In this document: one piece after another, positions 23,601 to 38,600 of the stretch | Layout: each line of letters opens with the position of its first letter | Numbering within the stretch: the first letter of the stretch is position 1 | Assembly (NCBI GenBank): GCA_023548195.1 | Contig: JAJHZJ010000121.1 | Span: forward strand, 1,922,220 to 1,986,219 | Length of the DNA stretch: 64,000 nucleotides | Direction: 5' to 3' | DNA from: Bettongia penicillata ogilbyi | Lineage: Eukaryota > Chordata > Mammalia > Diprotodontia > Potoroidae | Notes under the pieces: generated by a model | Databases searched by the model: none | What the model was told of the DNA's origin: nothing | What the model saw: the letters and a program-made list of their open reading frames with translations, nothing else | Translations under genes and position numbers: made by a program

Positions 23601-26600
23601 CTGGCCCATAAGAGCTGAATGTTACAATTTCAGCATGAGCAATTGTTGGTTGTCTAGACTTCAGTAACTGATGGAAAAAATGTTAATTATGAAAATTAAA
23701 CCTGAAAATAGATTAGACATATTTATTCCCTTTCCCCTCTCCAGATCTGATTGTTAAACATTTACCAGAACACCATTTCGTATCCATCACCTAATACAAA
23801 GGTCTTGAACACACGTTCACACACACACTCACACTTACACATTTCTTCATTGTTAGTTGTACTATTTGCTAATAGTTCTGTTTGGCATCGCCATGTTGTG
23901 GCAAATTCTAGGAGATGTGGGCCCAAAATTGCATGTTAGGGTATATGCCATATACTTTTTTCTATTTCCTTGCACTAAAATTTAACCTAAACATTTAGAT
24001 TTACTCTGAGCAAAGTCAACATAAAAACAGTAAAAGAGTAACTTTCCTCAGGGAGTTTACCTTTGTTTGGTTGGATGGAATACCAACTGTACCCAGAGAA
24101 GTAAATAAAAGGTAATTTGAAAGGACTGAGGGAGAGGACACTAATAGCTAGGACAAGGGAAGGTAGTGTGTGATGAAATACCGGAGCAGAGAAACAACTT
24201 GTTCAAAGACAGGGAGGTTATACATCAAGTCTGGGTGTGGGGAGTGAAAACCAAGAAAGCTAGAACAATGAACATAAAACCAGGACCAGAACATAGAACA
24301 AGGACTAGAGCAGTAGCTGGAACAATGGACAGAAAAGCAAGATAGAACAAGCAATCTAGAACAATGAATAGAGAAGTAAGCTGGAACAAGCCTGTAGATT
24401 CGGGATTCACTGCACTAAAGGAAAACAAACACTCCCTGTAATTAGTTTTAAGCTCCTTGAGGAGGGGTGGGGAAGGATGGGCTGCACCTAGGGAAACAAA
24501 TACGGAAAAATGAAGGGAGGAAGAGGTTGCCAAAACAGAAGGGAACCTATTTGAAAACTGTTAGGCTCTGCCCCAATAACTTGTTTCTCCTCTTACAAAT
24601 GGCATTTGATAAGTAATATTTCTTTCCTCCTACTCAAACAAACTTCTCAGAAATTCCCCAAAGTTTTTCACAATCTTTTTGCTTTTTATCTCTTTGACTA
24701 GGGGAAGGTCTAACAGCTTACCTAGCTCTATTGTTTAGTGATGTGTTATTTCACTGTTTTGGCAAGGTTCATTCCTTTCAGGGGTGGGGAACCCAAGACT
24801 TTGAGGCCACATTGAGTGTGGCCTTTTGACTGAATCCAAATTTTCCAAAGGAATCCTTTTATTAAGGAGTTTTGTTCTGTGAAGTTTGGATTCTGTCAAA
24901 GGCTCGCTCTTGAAGACCTAGAGGGCCACATGTGGCCTTGAGGTTGCAGGTTCCCCACCCCTGACTCAGACTTTTGGGGCTTTCAAGGGAGGAAAGAACC
25001 TGGACTCCCTTTCATTCATTGTCCAAGGAACCCCACCTCCCTAGAGCAACTGGGAGAAATCCCTTCCAATGCTACCTAATTACAAAGGGCAACTTACATC
25101 AATTTCCAATTGCACAATGGCAGCCACAACAAAAGCCATCGAAGCTAAGAACATGCCCACTGTCATCTTCTTCAGGGCCCTGCAGAGGAAAGATGTGGAA
25201 CATTTACACTACTACCCAATATAAATTCCTCACCTCTTGCTTTATACGAATGAAATAAACATAGCCTAGGACTAAATTCCACTACATTTGAATGGTCAAT
25301 ATGAGAACAAGATGGAGGCAGAGACAGATTAGGAGAAGGCAGGGAAGAAGTGGGAGAAGGCAATCCTAACTCAAAAAAATTAGTAAGACAAACTGATCTT
25401 AAAGCATTTGTGCAATGGCCTTTGAAACACTAATTTACAACCAGAGGCAACACTGTACAATGGACAGAAGGCTTGCCTTGGAGTTAGAAGATCTAGGTCG
25501 GAGTCCTGTTTCTTAGAGGAATATGTAAGGCAGGTACTTCTCCACTACAGGTGAAGTGATTCAGTTGCAAACCTAATGGATAGAATTTCTACATTGAGAA
25601 CTCCTGAAGCTGCAGGTCTGGACTGAAGAAGGATCCGGCAGTCTGAAAAGACCAGTCAAACCATTCAAAAAACCCTCCAGAAATAAAATCAGGGGTGTCT
25701 TAAGTTTTCCCCAGTGGACCACATTAGGAATTCAGGTCTCTACAGGCTGTAATTAATTACATTCAGGTTTAATTGCAGTTCATAATTACTAGGAGGCTTT
25801 AATTGACAATATCTCCTTATTCACTGCTGGTCTACTGGAGGTGACTACATTAGGTGAAAAAACAGTTTTGATAAAAGAAAAAAAATCTCAGACCTCATCT
25901 GAGTCAAAGGCTGTTTCTTGAGGCAGTTGGGTGGCCCAGTGGATACACCACTGGACCTGTAGTCAAAGAGACCTAAGTTCAAATCTTGCCTCCAACACTT
26001 AGGAATCGTGTGATCATAGGCCAGTTATAATCTATCTTAGTCTCAGTTTTCTTGCCTATAAAAGGAACAAGTTGTTATTAATGGTCTACAACATAGTTCT
26101 AATGATCTCCTAATAGTTGCAAATCTATTATTCCATAAGGAAGATATCCAGAATTGTCTAATCAACCTTCACCTTTCCTAACTAGAGATCACATACATTC
26201 ATGACTTCTTTCAAGGGTGCTTAATTTTAAAGGGCAAATTCTGAGAGGCCCATGAACATACACTTGACCAACCTAAGGTATTTATTTATTGGGCTCTTGG
26301 TTGCAAAGTCCTAATAGGCATTAAGTTAGGAGGTGAGAGGAAATAGGTAAAAAAGTCATGTCCTTCCAGAAACTCAGTCTACTTGAGGCAGTCATAAGTC
26401 ATAAACTTATGACAGCATAAGTCATATGTGTGTGCATTTACATATATATGTATATATTTTGTTACATTATATTATTTATGTTACATTATATTATTATGGA
26501 TTTCTATAATTTATTATAAAGGCATATTAATATATGTACATGCATATATTTTATTATATTTGTTACATTCATATATTATATTTATTATAATGATATAGTA

Positions 26601-29600
26601 TATCTATATATTTGTTATAAATTTATATCTATATACATTTATGTTTTATTATATTACATTATTTATATTACAATATATATTTTATAACAAATTCATATTT
26701 ATATACATTTATGTGTGTATATTTATATATTTTATTATATTACATTACATTTCTTACATATTTACATACTTTATTACAAATTTATATTCATATATGTATG
26801 TATATGGATGTTTATATATTTTATTACATTATTTACATTACATTTATTATATTTATATGTTATAAATTTATATTTACATATGGATGTATATGGATGTTTA
26901 TATATTTTATTATATTACATTATTCATATTACATTTATTGTATATCATATATATTTATAAATTTATAGTATATATTTATATATTTTATTATATTATGTAT
27001 TTACCTATTTCATTATAAATTTATATACATTTATATGTATGGATATATATTATATACAAATCTCTCTATATAAATAAAATATATTTCACATTTATGTACA
27101 AATATATCCATGTATACACACATATACATATAATGATGTATGAAGTAACTTATACTTACGTGAAATTTAACCCACACTTGGCAATTAAAGGATAAACCAC
27201 GGCATCTACAATAGGTACCATGATAACAATCAGGATGGCATTCACAGTCTGTTGAAAGTAAGTCAGTAACAAAGTACACACAATTAATTTAGCCACTTTT
27301 AAAGTTTCCAGTCATCTTCAAGAATGAAAGTCTCCCAAGTCCTCGGCCGTACCTGCATGTGATCAGGCTGAATTTCAATCGCTCCCTACAAGAGAGAAAG
27401 GAGGCTTCATTGATCAGTCAGCCCAAATAAGCAATGAATGTCTAAGGTTGGGGCATATATTTTATACACTTACAAAGTCTCCATCCATGGTTGCTGCTTG
27501 TAGTGTCCATCTTGAGCCCTTGAAAATAATATGATTATAAATACCCAATGATATAGTAAGAATGAAATTATCTGAATTCTTAGCAAGCAATGACTGTTCT
27601 AGGCTGTTCTGCCGGCTATCCTTCTACCTCAGATACTGAAGTATTTTTTTAAATGGCCAAGCTTTCACAGGATTCACAAATCTAACTTTCTCACTTAATA
27701 TCTGAGTCAGAAGTATAGCCAGCAGTGTGGCTAATAATAGGACAGGGACCCAGAATGCTCTGCCATCCTTCTAAATGTATGTCTCCAGGGAATTTAAATA
27801 TTTAAAATGCACACCCGACAATAGCTTTATTACCTGTTGATCAAACAGAGCCCAAAACATTGGGAGAGGAATATACAGGAACAACACCTTTAGGACCATC
27901 TTTACTTGGGTAATAAGCTGCTCCTAAAAGAGGGAGAAACAAGACACCTCATGAAAGTATTGCCTTCGTCTCTCATCTGCCAGCTCCAGTGTACCTCTGT
28001 TTGTTATGTGTGTCCAAAAAATGTACAAATAATTGGAAATTCACATGATTAAAAAGCCTAAATGTTATGGAAGAATCTAACAATTGTTCAAAAAGTGATC
28101 CCAAATTTATATTTATTTCAGGACTATACCAAGTGCATAAAAATCAAGATTTGCCTTTGAAATGATAAATATTAGCATATATGAAAGTGACATCAAACTA
28201 TGAAGAAGAAATTTATTGAGTACCTACCATATGCCAGTCCCTGTGTTAGACACTAGGGATGTAAATACAAAGAATGAAAATTCTTCCTTCACAAGGAGCT
28301 CAGGTTCAAATGAGGAAGACAAAAAGCACAGATGTAGGTGAATATAGAATAAGTGTGTACAGAATAAAGACAAGTATATAAAAAGTAATTAAATACAAGG
28401 TGACCTAGGGAAGCAGAAAACTAGTAGTTAGGGAAAGGTAAAATTGGGAAATTTTTCTTGTAGAAGAGGGATTTTAAAGTTAGGGTCCACAGATACTTTC
28501 TTAAGGTCTTTGTTAATCAAATTTATTTAGATAACAATTTTTTTTTAATACAATTGACTTCCTTTGTACCCTCCCCCTCCACACGTATGTAACTTAATGG
28601 ATTTAAAAACATTTTTCTTTGAAGGGGTCCATAAGTTTGAGACTGACAAAAGTCTCCTTGTCACAAAAAGTGTTAAGAAACCTTAATTCACAAGTCAGTG
28701 CTTGAGCAACATCTTGAAAGATGAGATTGCATGAGGGACAAAGACTCATGGTAGAATATAGTGAAGCAGTCAAAGGAATATATTCAGAAACTTCAACAGC
28801 AATATGCCTGCTAAGTATTTCAGGAACAAACAGGGTGGTTTCATATTATAACACTGATGATGAATTAAATTGAACTCAAACGGTGACTACCACATGGAAT
28901 GCCTTATTCAAACTCTTTCTAGGGGAAATTGATTGAGTCCAATCTAAGACGGATAAAGCACTTACATCATATTTTTCTTTAGCCCAATCCAGCCAGTGCT
29001 GCCTCTTTGGGAATTCTTTACTCCAGTGATTAAATCTATTCTTAATTGCAAACTGGAAAAACAAAACAATAACAGGTATCACTATAAAAGATAGAAATTA
29101 AATCTGGGGAGATGACAGCAATAAAAAGGTGAGGGTATGTCTTGATCTTAAAAGACAGAAGAGAATTGATGATGAGCAATGACAATCAGAGTTAATTAAA
29201 CATAAGTGCTTGGGGTTTTGGGGGGTTGCTAGTTATGTAAGATAAAAGAAAGGTGTTTCAAGGTTGTGCAGCTAGGTAGTGAAGTGGATACAGTACTGGA
29301 CCTAGAGTCAGGAAGTCTTGAGTTCAAATATGGCTACAGACACTTACTAGCTGTGTGACCCTGGGCAAGTCACTTAACCCTGCTTGCCTCAGTTTCTTCA
29401 TCTGTAATTGAGTTGGAGAAGGAAAGGCAAACAACTCCAGTATCTTTGCTAAGAAAACCCCAAATGGGGTCACAAAGAGTCAGACATGACTGTAATGACT
29501 GAACAACAGATATCAAGGTAATGATATTGTTGAATGAATACTAGACTAGAAGAAGATCAAAATTCTACTCCCCTTTCAATTATTAAATATCTTGGACAAC

Positions 29601-32600
29601 ACAGTAAGTTTCTCCAGGCTTCGGTTTCACATTGAAAATGACTGAGCCAAATGGCATAAGAAATGATCCTTAGATCATTCACGATTTTTAAGTTATGAAC
29701 AACTTAACTCTTCACTTAAGAGTATTCAAGGAGTCACACCCTCTAAAAGTCAAATGTCTCACTTAAGGGATGATGAATCTTCTTATTTAGAATCAGAGTG
29801 GTACAATGGAAGGAGCGCTGGGTAAAGCGTCAGAATACCTGGATTAGACATCCCAGGTCTGAGGTCCAGTATGCCTTAAGTGACTTGTTCCAAGGTACAC
29901 AGCTAGCTAGTGGCAGGTTCCTCATTTAAATGTTAAAGCTCTTTTTCGTGGGAGAATCTTCCATTTTTAAAATGGAAGCCAAGGAGAAGAAGACTGTTTG
30001 AAGTGGATCTATTCTTGCAGGCAATTTTTAAGGAATATATATATCTATATCTTTTGTGAGAAAAGTACATTTGCAGAGCTTTTTAAAGCTGTAAAGCTAA
30101 GCGTATAAGTTAGCCCAATTCAAACTAGAAGAGATCCAGATTATTTTATAACTGCTTGATGTTTTCAAAAAGGTCTTTCAGTGTAAATTACATGGCATTA
30201 AAAAAAGTGAAATGGTAAGAAAGACTATGAATGTAACAGAGAAATTTTTTTCCTCAATGGGAAACAAAGATTTTTCTAAGATGATTAAATTAAATATAAA
30301 CATAGAATAGTTTATCATACTTACACCAATGCAATGGGCAACTTTAGACATGATATTGCCTTGAGGTTGAACCTTCTTGTACATGGTACTGCCCACGATG
30401 AACACAACTAGAGAGGAACAGATCGGAGAATCAGGCAGCAAGGCTTTATTAAACTCCTATGTTTCATGTGTTGTGTTAAGATTAAAAGACAAAGCTCCAT
30501 TTTCGCTGTCAAGGTGCTTACATTATATTGGGATGTATCAAAAAGACCTTGTGATCTTTAACGTGTATGTCTACCTGGTTTGAAACATGCCATAGCTAAA
30601 TCACTAATTAGCTATTATGACATTTCACCATGTCAGCTTTCATTGATTTCCTCAACTTCCATACAAGAGTACTTGTATATTCTTTGAACACCAATCATCT
30701 TATAACAATATCTCCCTGCTAGATACTTTGTCTTGAATGTCCCGTCAGCATTTCAAATACTACATACTCCCAAAAGAATTTATTTTCTTCTTGCTTAAAC
30801 TGCCCTCCCATAACTTTCCTACTTTGGTTGATAATGCCGTTAGCCTTCTAGACTTCAATTTTTTCAACCACAGAGTTATCTTCTTTTCCTTCACTCTCAC
30901 TTCCCATGTCCATTCAGTCAGCACTTCTCTGAAGATTAAAAAAAAAATCAGCATCTCATCTATCTCCTTCTCTCTGATCACATGGCTACCACTCAGCTCA
31001 TTCTCCTATGATTCTTCACCTGGATGATTAGATAAGCCTTCCAACTGTTGTGCCTGCCTCCAATTTTTCTCCCCTCTAATTCATCCTCTAATGGTAACTT
31101 GAGTATTCCTGTAGAGTATATATGACTATATTATTCCAACTCAAGAAGTTCTAGTAACTCCTTATATATTCCAGATAAAGTACACTGTCTTGTAGTAAAT
31201 ATTTTTTCCACTGAACTCCAAACTATCTTTCAAGCTGGATTTCACAGCACTCTATTAGAGCTAAACTGGCCTCTCAATTCCCCTAATATGTCATTCTATA
31301 TTTTGCCACCCTCTATGCCTTTGAAAGTATTTGGTAATTTATTCCCTTCCTTCTGCCTTACATCCAAAGGAGAGATTAATAAAATTGAAATTAAGAAAAT
31401 GAACTAATAAATAAAACTAAGAGTTGGTTTTATGAAAAAAACAATAAAGTTGGTCGTTCTTTTAAAAAAAAAGAACTAAACCACATTACCAATATCAAAA
31501 ATGAAAAGGGTGAACTCACTTCTCATGAGGAGGAAATTGAAACAATAATTAGAAATTACTTTGCCCAACTGTATGCCCATAAATTTGACAATCTAAATGA
31601 AAAGGATGAATATTTAAAAAATATAAATTGCCCTTCTGTCTTGAATTCCTTACCTTTCTTCAAAGCATTTCCTGGAGGAAGTCTTTCTTATATCCACCCT
31701 CCCCTAAATGTGACTGCTTTGTTTCCACTCTCAAATCACGTGTTATACACTTATCGAGATACAATGGATTTTTAAAAGCAGCAAACCTGGCTCCAAATTT
31801 CCTAACTGCTATGATTAAGAGAAATACACATATAATCACATCTATTAGGAACACTTTACCCCTTATAACTAAAGTGAAGGGAAGAATTTCTCATGCCATT
31901 CTTTCCATATCAAGGACATCATGAATGAAAGCTGTAACAGTTTTATAAAAGACACTGAAGTACTCTTCACACAGACTGTTTTCATATCTACTTTTATAGA
32001 AACATGGAGGACAAAAACCCCACAACTTAATGGATGTACTTTTTACTAAGTCTTGTTTAGTTTGCTTTCTGATGATTCAAATGCAAATAAATAAATTGGA
32101 AAACAGGACTCCCATTAGATAATTCAATAATTCATTAAATGTTCTAAGTTAATTTCTTCAAGTATTAGATCAAAGTTTCTTTCTAAATATACACAGGATT
32201 GTGTTCTTCTGGGGGACCTATGCTCCTTAACTTGTCTCTACATATCCTATATTCAAGATCAAAATGTTTTGCTGTTAGGATCATCTTTTCTTATAATATT
32301 GCTTTTTGCTTCCTTCCTTTCATATTGTCATTCACTTCTGTGTCTTTGCATTCCCAATCAATTATTCTCATTTTTGTTTCTTTGGTGAGATTTGCCACTG
32401 TGGATTCTTTTTTTTTTTTTTTTTTTTTGCTGTGCAAACCATAAATTTTGCTTTTACAATTCTTATTTTCCTTTTAAACTCTTCAAAAACATTCTGCTCT
32501 GGTTCCATGGTCTCTTGGAAATCCACAAGGTACTGTCCCTTATCAGGTGTCAATTCATTCTCTTTTATCTTAAAATATTTATTCATAGATATCTGGGCTC

Positions 32601-35600
32601 ATTTTTCTCATCTGGAGGTCATATGCCCTTTTATTATTAATGCTTTACTTGTTGGCTTTTCTGCTTATATTGAATATCTTTAGTTGACTTTTCTTTGTCC
32701 TGAGATCTTTGGTAATTTCAGAATGTCTTTTTTTTTTCCTTTATATTTCCCTATTGCTCACTTTTGGACTCTTTCCCCTTTGATAGGGATTTCCTTGGAG
32801 GCGAGACCTCAATGCCATTTCACCTTCCTCCCATGCTGGACAATTTATGTTTTACCAACCTCAGTTTCTATCCTATCTCTTCTAGGGGGACAGCATTGGT
32901 TTTAACTGGATGCCAGACTCTTGTGTCACATAGCCTTACATCCTGTCATCCTATCCTAGTTCCCTTCATTCCTCAGTTCTCTGGCTGAGCTCTTTTGCAG
33001 TACAGAAAAATTTTCACGTTACAATTTCAACCAGAGAAAACCTCTATGTTTTTGGTTTTACAAGATACTGGAAGGAAGAAAGAGGGTAGAGTTGAGTTTT
33101 GTTCTGTGATAGGTTGTGTAGTCTTGCCAGAGCACGGACTGCAATGGGGTAGAGAGTGCTGAGTGAGCACATTGAAAATTGAGGATTACCTTTGTCTACA
33201 TGATCTAGATCATGTAGACAACTCAAATTATGAGTATCCTCCAAGCCTCTGTCCTGGACCCTCTCCATTTCTTACTCTATATTATGTTCTTTGGTGATCT
33301 TAACAGTCCTTATGAAATCTATTATCATCTCTATGTGCATATTCTTAGATCTATTTGTCTAACCCTCACCTCTTCTCCAGTCTCCTGTATTCAACTGCTT
33401 ATTTAATATTTCAACTGTATGGCCTTTTCTCCATCTTAAACTTAACATGTTCCAAACTGAACAAATCATCTTTATTCCTAAACCCCCCTGCCTTCTGAAT
33501 TTTCCTGTTATTGCTGAGGGCACTACAATACTCTTCTTCACTCAGGCTTTAAACCTAGATATCATCTTTAATTACTCACTTGCTCTCACCCTCTCATATC
33601 CATTCTATTGCCTGTTTTGTCAATTTTACCTTTGTAACATCTCTCATATATTTCCCCTTCTCTCCTCATAGTCGCCAACATTGCAAATGGCTTTTTGGTT
33701 GGTCTCCCTATTTTAAGTCTCATCCCATTCTATCTCATCCTTTGCTGCTGCCAAGGTAATCTCCCTAAAACTCCAGTCTGACCATGTTGCTCTCTTAAAA
33801 AAAAAAACATTAGAGGCAAGTGGAGGAAAGTAATTCTCACAACTTTAAATACGATAGAATTAAATAGTCCAATAAAATGAAAAGAACAATAGATTGGATA
33901 AGAAAATCAAGTTCTAAGTATAAGAAACACATTTAAAAACAAAGATATACACAGAATAAAACTACGCATAAATAAGAATTATATTCATGTTATCAAAAAA
34001 ATTCACAATATAAAAAGGGATAAGGAAGCAAACTATATTATGCTAAAAGAAATCATAGATGACAAATATCAATATAAAACTTACATGCTTCAAATGCCTT
34101 AAATCTAAATTCAAAAGAGAAAAATTAGCTGAACTGTAAGAAGACATAGTAACACAATAGTTACAGGGAGATTTCACTCTCACTCTCACTCTCTCTCTCT
34201 CTCTCTCTCTCTCTTAGTTTTTATAACAAGTCTAACAAAATGATAAATAAAAGGGAAAATCTGGATTTCAACAAATTGATAGAGACTAGAGATAAAAGAC
34301 TTATAGTATCTTCTAAATGAAATTACTAAAGAACATATATATGTCTTGACACAATGTGGAACTTTTATAAAAACTATCCAGATATTAAGGCACATAAATA
34401 GTGCAAACAAATATGAACACAATCAAATAACACAAATCAAATAACACAATCAAAATAGAATCAGTATAGGGAACATAGCCACACACAAACATATACACAC
34501 AAAACACAGACCCAAATGGAGACTTAATGATGAAATCTTAAGTAACGAGTGAATCAAAGAAAAAAACCGAAGAAACAATAATTATGTGAAAGATTTGGCA
34601 ATAAAATATTATTGGTAACTTTGGAAAAAAGAGCTTCAGTTAAATGATGAGCTGGGAAATCAGACTGAGAAAGAGTTAGAGGAGAATAAGAGGATGTGAA
34701 GTAGAGGCAGTGATCAAGGAACTTAACTCGGAAAAGGAATATGTATATAACTTGTTGAGATGGAAGGTTTAAGTGAGGGTTTTTAAGGATGTAGGAGACA
34801 CAGGTATAATTTTGTAGGCAACAAATAAGCAGCCTGTAGATAGGGAAGGATTAAAGATTAGTGAGAGAGAAGAGATGACAAAAGGAGTAATTTTTCTGGA
34901 AAACATGAGATGGAATGAGATCATGTGTATATGTAGAAGGGTTTGCTTTGGCAAGGAAAAGGGCTACTTCCTATGAGATAATGGGGAAGATAACTGAGTG
35001 ACGTAAGATAAGTAAGAGGGAAGTGAGAGTTCTCAGGAAATGGCCTCATTTTTTTCCCAGCAAAGTATGAAGCAAGATTCTCAACTGAAAGGGTAGGAGG
35101 TTGCCATGGGAGGTTTGAGGAAGGATGAAAATGTTTGGAAAAGTCATTGTGTTGATTGAATAATAATCAATTAGCCAGATATAACAGGATTACCTTGCTG
35201 TAATGAATGACAGTCCAGTTGAGATTATGTAACATAACTTTATAGTAGACCTAGTCAATACAATTTCATAATTTTCTTTAGCTCTTCTCAGTAGCATATG
35301 GATAAGGGTAGAGGAAAGAAAAGGAATAAACATTTAGATGGCACCTAGTATGTTTTCTCAAGGTCTCTCTTAAGAACTTTGGAATTGATTGCATGATATG
35401 GGAGACACTGACACAGGACTGCCCAGCATAGTGTGCCCTCTTCAGAGTAGGTACTGTGCTCTATAAGCAAAGCAGAATTGAAGTAGCTCAAAAAGAAACA
35501 TGAGATGCACAAAGCTAGGGACTCCACCCCAAATGTTCACATGGACTATTTGTGACTAACCTGTGCATTCTGAGCTTACACTGGTCTGATCAGCCACAGT

Positions 35601-38600
35601 TGGACCCACTATAACTTGACTCTAACATAGCGATGCCATTTTGGTCCTCTTAGAGAACAAAGGACAACAACCAGTGAACAAACTCTGAGCCAGATATTGT
35701 GCTGAGTGCTGTACAAATACCATCTTCTAAAGATATTCTATATAAATATATAATATTCTATATATTCATACAGAATAGGAGGAGAAAGGAGGAAGATGAT
35801 AGGTTAATATTAGGTTCAAGCTTAGCAAAGTATGATTAGTTAGGAGGACAAGGGTCTTGATTATTGAGAAGAGTCACCAAGGGATGACTCAAGACAGAGA
35901 AGGGAGAAGACTGGTGTAGGGATTACGTCCTAAGAAAGAACTAAAGGGTAGACTTCACAGTGAAGATAGGGTTCAGCATTGCAAAGCAGAAAGAAAGGAA
36001 GGATTGATTATGATCAGATAAAGGAATCAGTTTAAAAACATGGAAGTGGAACATTTGTAAGTGATGGCAACATCAAAGGTATATTTAGACAGAGTTAGAG
36101 TGGAGGAATAGGTCATAGAAGAGGAGTAAATTGAGGAACTTCAAAGTTAAGGTGTTTGAGGGAATAGCAACATAGAGGCTGAAACATCCTAGTATTAGAG
36201 AAGTAGTTTGGGAGAAGAGAAAGCCCATCACTAAGTTGCTGAACTCACTGAGGCAGCAAGGAGGAATGAACCAGCTTGATGTACAAGACAATACGTTAGG
36301 TGTTGGGGAAACAAAGGCAAAAAAATGAACTCATCCATACTTACATTCTAGAAAGAGGAATATAATCTTTCTAGCTGGATTTTCAAAAATTGTAAATATG
36401 TAAAACAAAGCTATCTACAATGCTGTGTATGATGGTAGACTCAGTAAGTTTATTACATTAGCAAACTGGAGAGACTTACATAGAGCGACAGCCATCAGAG
36501 CAGCAGGAACTCCAAATGCCAATGGATAACATGCTTGTTTGCTATGAATGCCACATTCTTGAACTGTAGAAAAATTAAAATAGACCACAGTTTGTTACAG
36601 AAATACACACTTTAATAAAAGCTAGATTAGTTACAAATATAAAGATAAAATGCTCATGAACTACCTACCACATAAAAAGCATCATGCTAGAGGAAACAAA
36701 TTTTGAAGATTTCCTCAAAGAATTTACAGTTGACTTAAATACGTTTTATCTTTACTCAACTACCTGAACTTTCCCTTTTACCTCTGACCTCAAAAGTTCC
36801 TCTTTCAGTAGGCTATGTTATAATGAAGAGAGAAAAAGGAATAGGGAAAGATAATGACCTTAAGGACTGGAAACCTAGTTTCTTATTCCAACTTGACCCA
36901 CAACTTTAGGCAAGATAGCTCTCTAGGCCTGTTTCCTCATAGGGAAAAAAAAGTGAGTTGACATACATGAAAGCAACCAGCCCTTAACCAAAAAGAAAAA
37001 TCTATGACTCAGTTCTGTAGTATTTCTAGAGAAAAAAGAGAAGTTATCATGAAATGTAATCACATGGTGATTCTGACACATAATGTTTTAGATCAGTTTC
37101 CTTTTTAACATAAACCTGGATATCATGAAGTATTTGAGTCACAAAAAGATTCTCTAACAGAATCTGTCCTGGAAATTAAACAAAAAAAATTCAAATTGAT
37201 GATTCTAATCTTTCTCTTTTTGCCTCCTCAAAAAATTTACAGATAATCTTTATCCACAGATACATTTACATCCATTATATTTAAATATATTTGTGACTTC
37301 ATTGACTTGGATACCATCAACAGCCCATCTATGCCTTCTTATGCTGTGAAATATTTGATCATGTCATCCCATGGGTCCTCCATAGGAGATCTTCTCAGTG
37401 TGTATTCTAAAGATCTATTTCCAGGCATTTTTACATTTTGTTACTATCAGTATATCAATCTAGTTATCCATCTGTTGCTTTTCTCATCACTCATTTCCTA
37501 GTTATTCTTCATTTCACAATCTTTGCAGTATGTGATGATTACAGATATATTGTAGCCTATTAGCATGCTTCTCAGTTCCTATACTACTATAGTTCTTTGA
37601 ATATTGGAAGGTGAAGATTTGCCAACCCTATAACCTCACCAGAAGAAAATTTGAGTTAACAAAAAGGACTTTTGTCCTGAAGAGCATCTTGCAATTAAAA
37701 AATTAGTCTTATATTGTAGAAAAGTACAGAAGTAAATTGCATGTAATCCAAATTATGTCATGCAGTTGGATAGCAAGTCTATTGAATTATATACATATAT
37801 ACATAAACATACATACATACATATTAGGGAAAGGTAGTTCAAATGGGCAATGAATTGGAATCAAAATCCAGCAAAAGGAAAAAAGAAGACTGGATTACAT
37901 ATGAGAAAGAGTAAAATGTTTTTAACAGGTTTGAATACATAATGAATTTTTAAACTATGAATTGTAAGATTTCATTATGATAGTATTTTCATTTCAAATA
38001 CATATAACTGATAAAAGAATGACAAAATTAGCCTCATGTCTCTTTCTAAACATTTTCTTTTCCAGATTATCTTCCCATCATCAACATAACTATAAACTGT
38101 GTGACTATAGTTGGTTTGGATATTGACTCTGCATTACTTTATAAGTCTTCTTATAGTTTTTTGAAGTTTTCATTTCTTCCCCACTTATTATATAGTACAA
38201 GACTCTAAGAGATTAGTCCAAAGTCACACAGGTCCTAAGTGTCTGAGGCTGGATTTAAACTCAGGTCTTCTTGATTCCAGGTCCAGAACTCTATCCACAA
38301 CACATTCAACTGTGTTTTGTCAATCTTGTTTTCTCAATGAGTGGGGAAAGGTGAGGGAGGAGGAAGAGAATTTGGTGTTGAAAATAAAACTGAATTTTTA
38401 AAAAAATCTCCTACTGTGCTAAGAATCGCATGCTATAAGACTGGGATATGCACACGAGAAAATTCAGTAAGTGTAGGAATCTCTGTTTTAAAATGAATTT
38501 CTTTATCCATCACCCTCCCCTGGTGGTACAATGTGAAAGAACAAAGGATTTGTAGTCAGAGAACCTCAGTTCAAATATTCTCTCTGCCACCTTCTTTGTG

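Larger units (their letters stand above)
23438..25097. other. SLC15A1 intron 15
   Basis: 1.66 kb. Apart from the MITE and the degenerate repeat listed, I see no named feature. A short CACA run lies at 23817-23840. Confidence 0.5.
30408..36479. other. SLC15A1 intron 8
   Basis: 6.07 kb. Besides the listed L1, L2/L3 and SINE pieces, 31630-33290 contains a T-run at 32408-32428 and long but uninformative open frames. Parts of it, such as 32684-33000, might be the antisense of an old L1 5' half, but I could not confirm this. 34960-35530 and 35690-36280 look like purine-rich, old repeat text that I cannot classify. Confidence 0.4.

Noticed and set aside
26641..27279. Tyr/Ile-rich open frames near exon 14
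   Set aside because: Most are translations of the AT-rich minisatellite. The 27031-27279 minus-strand frame merely overlaps exon 14 in the wrong frame.
32306..32683. 125-residue plus-strand frame in intron 8
   Set aside because: Phe-rich because of a T21 run, with no motif. It is more likely decayed repeat sequence.
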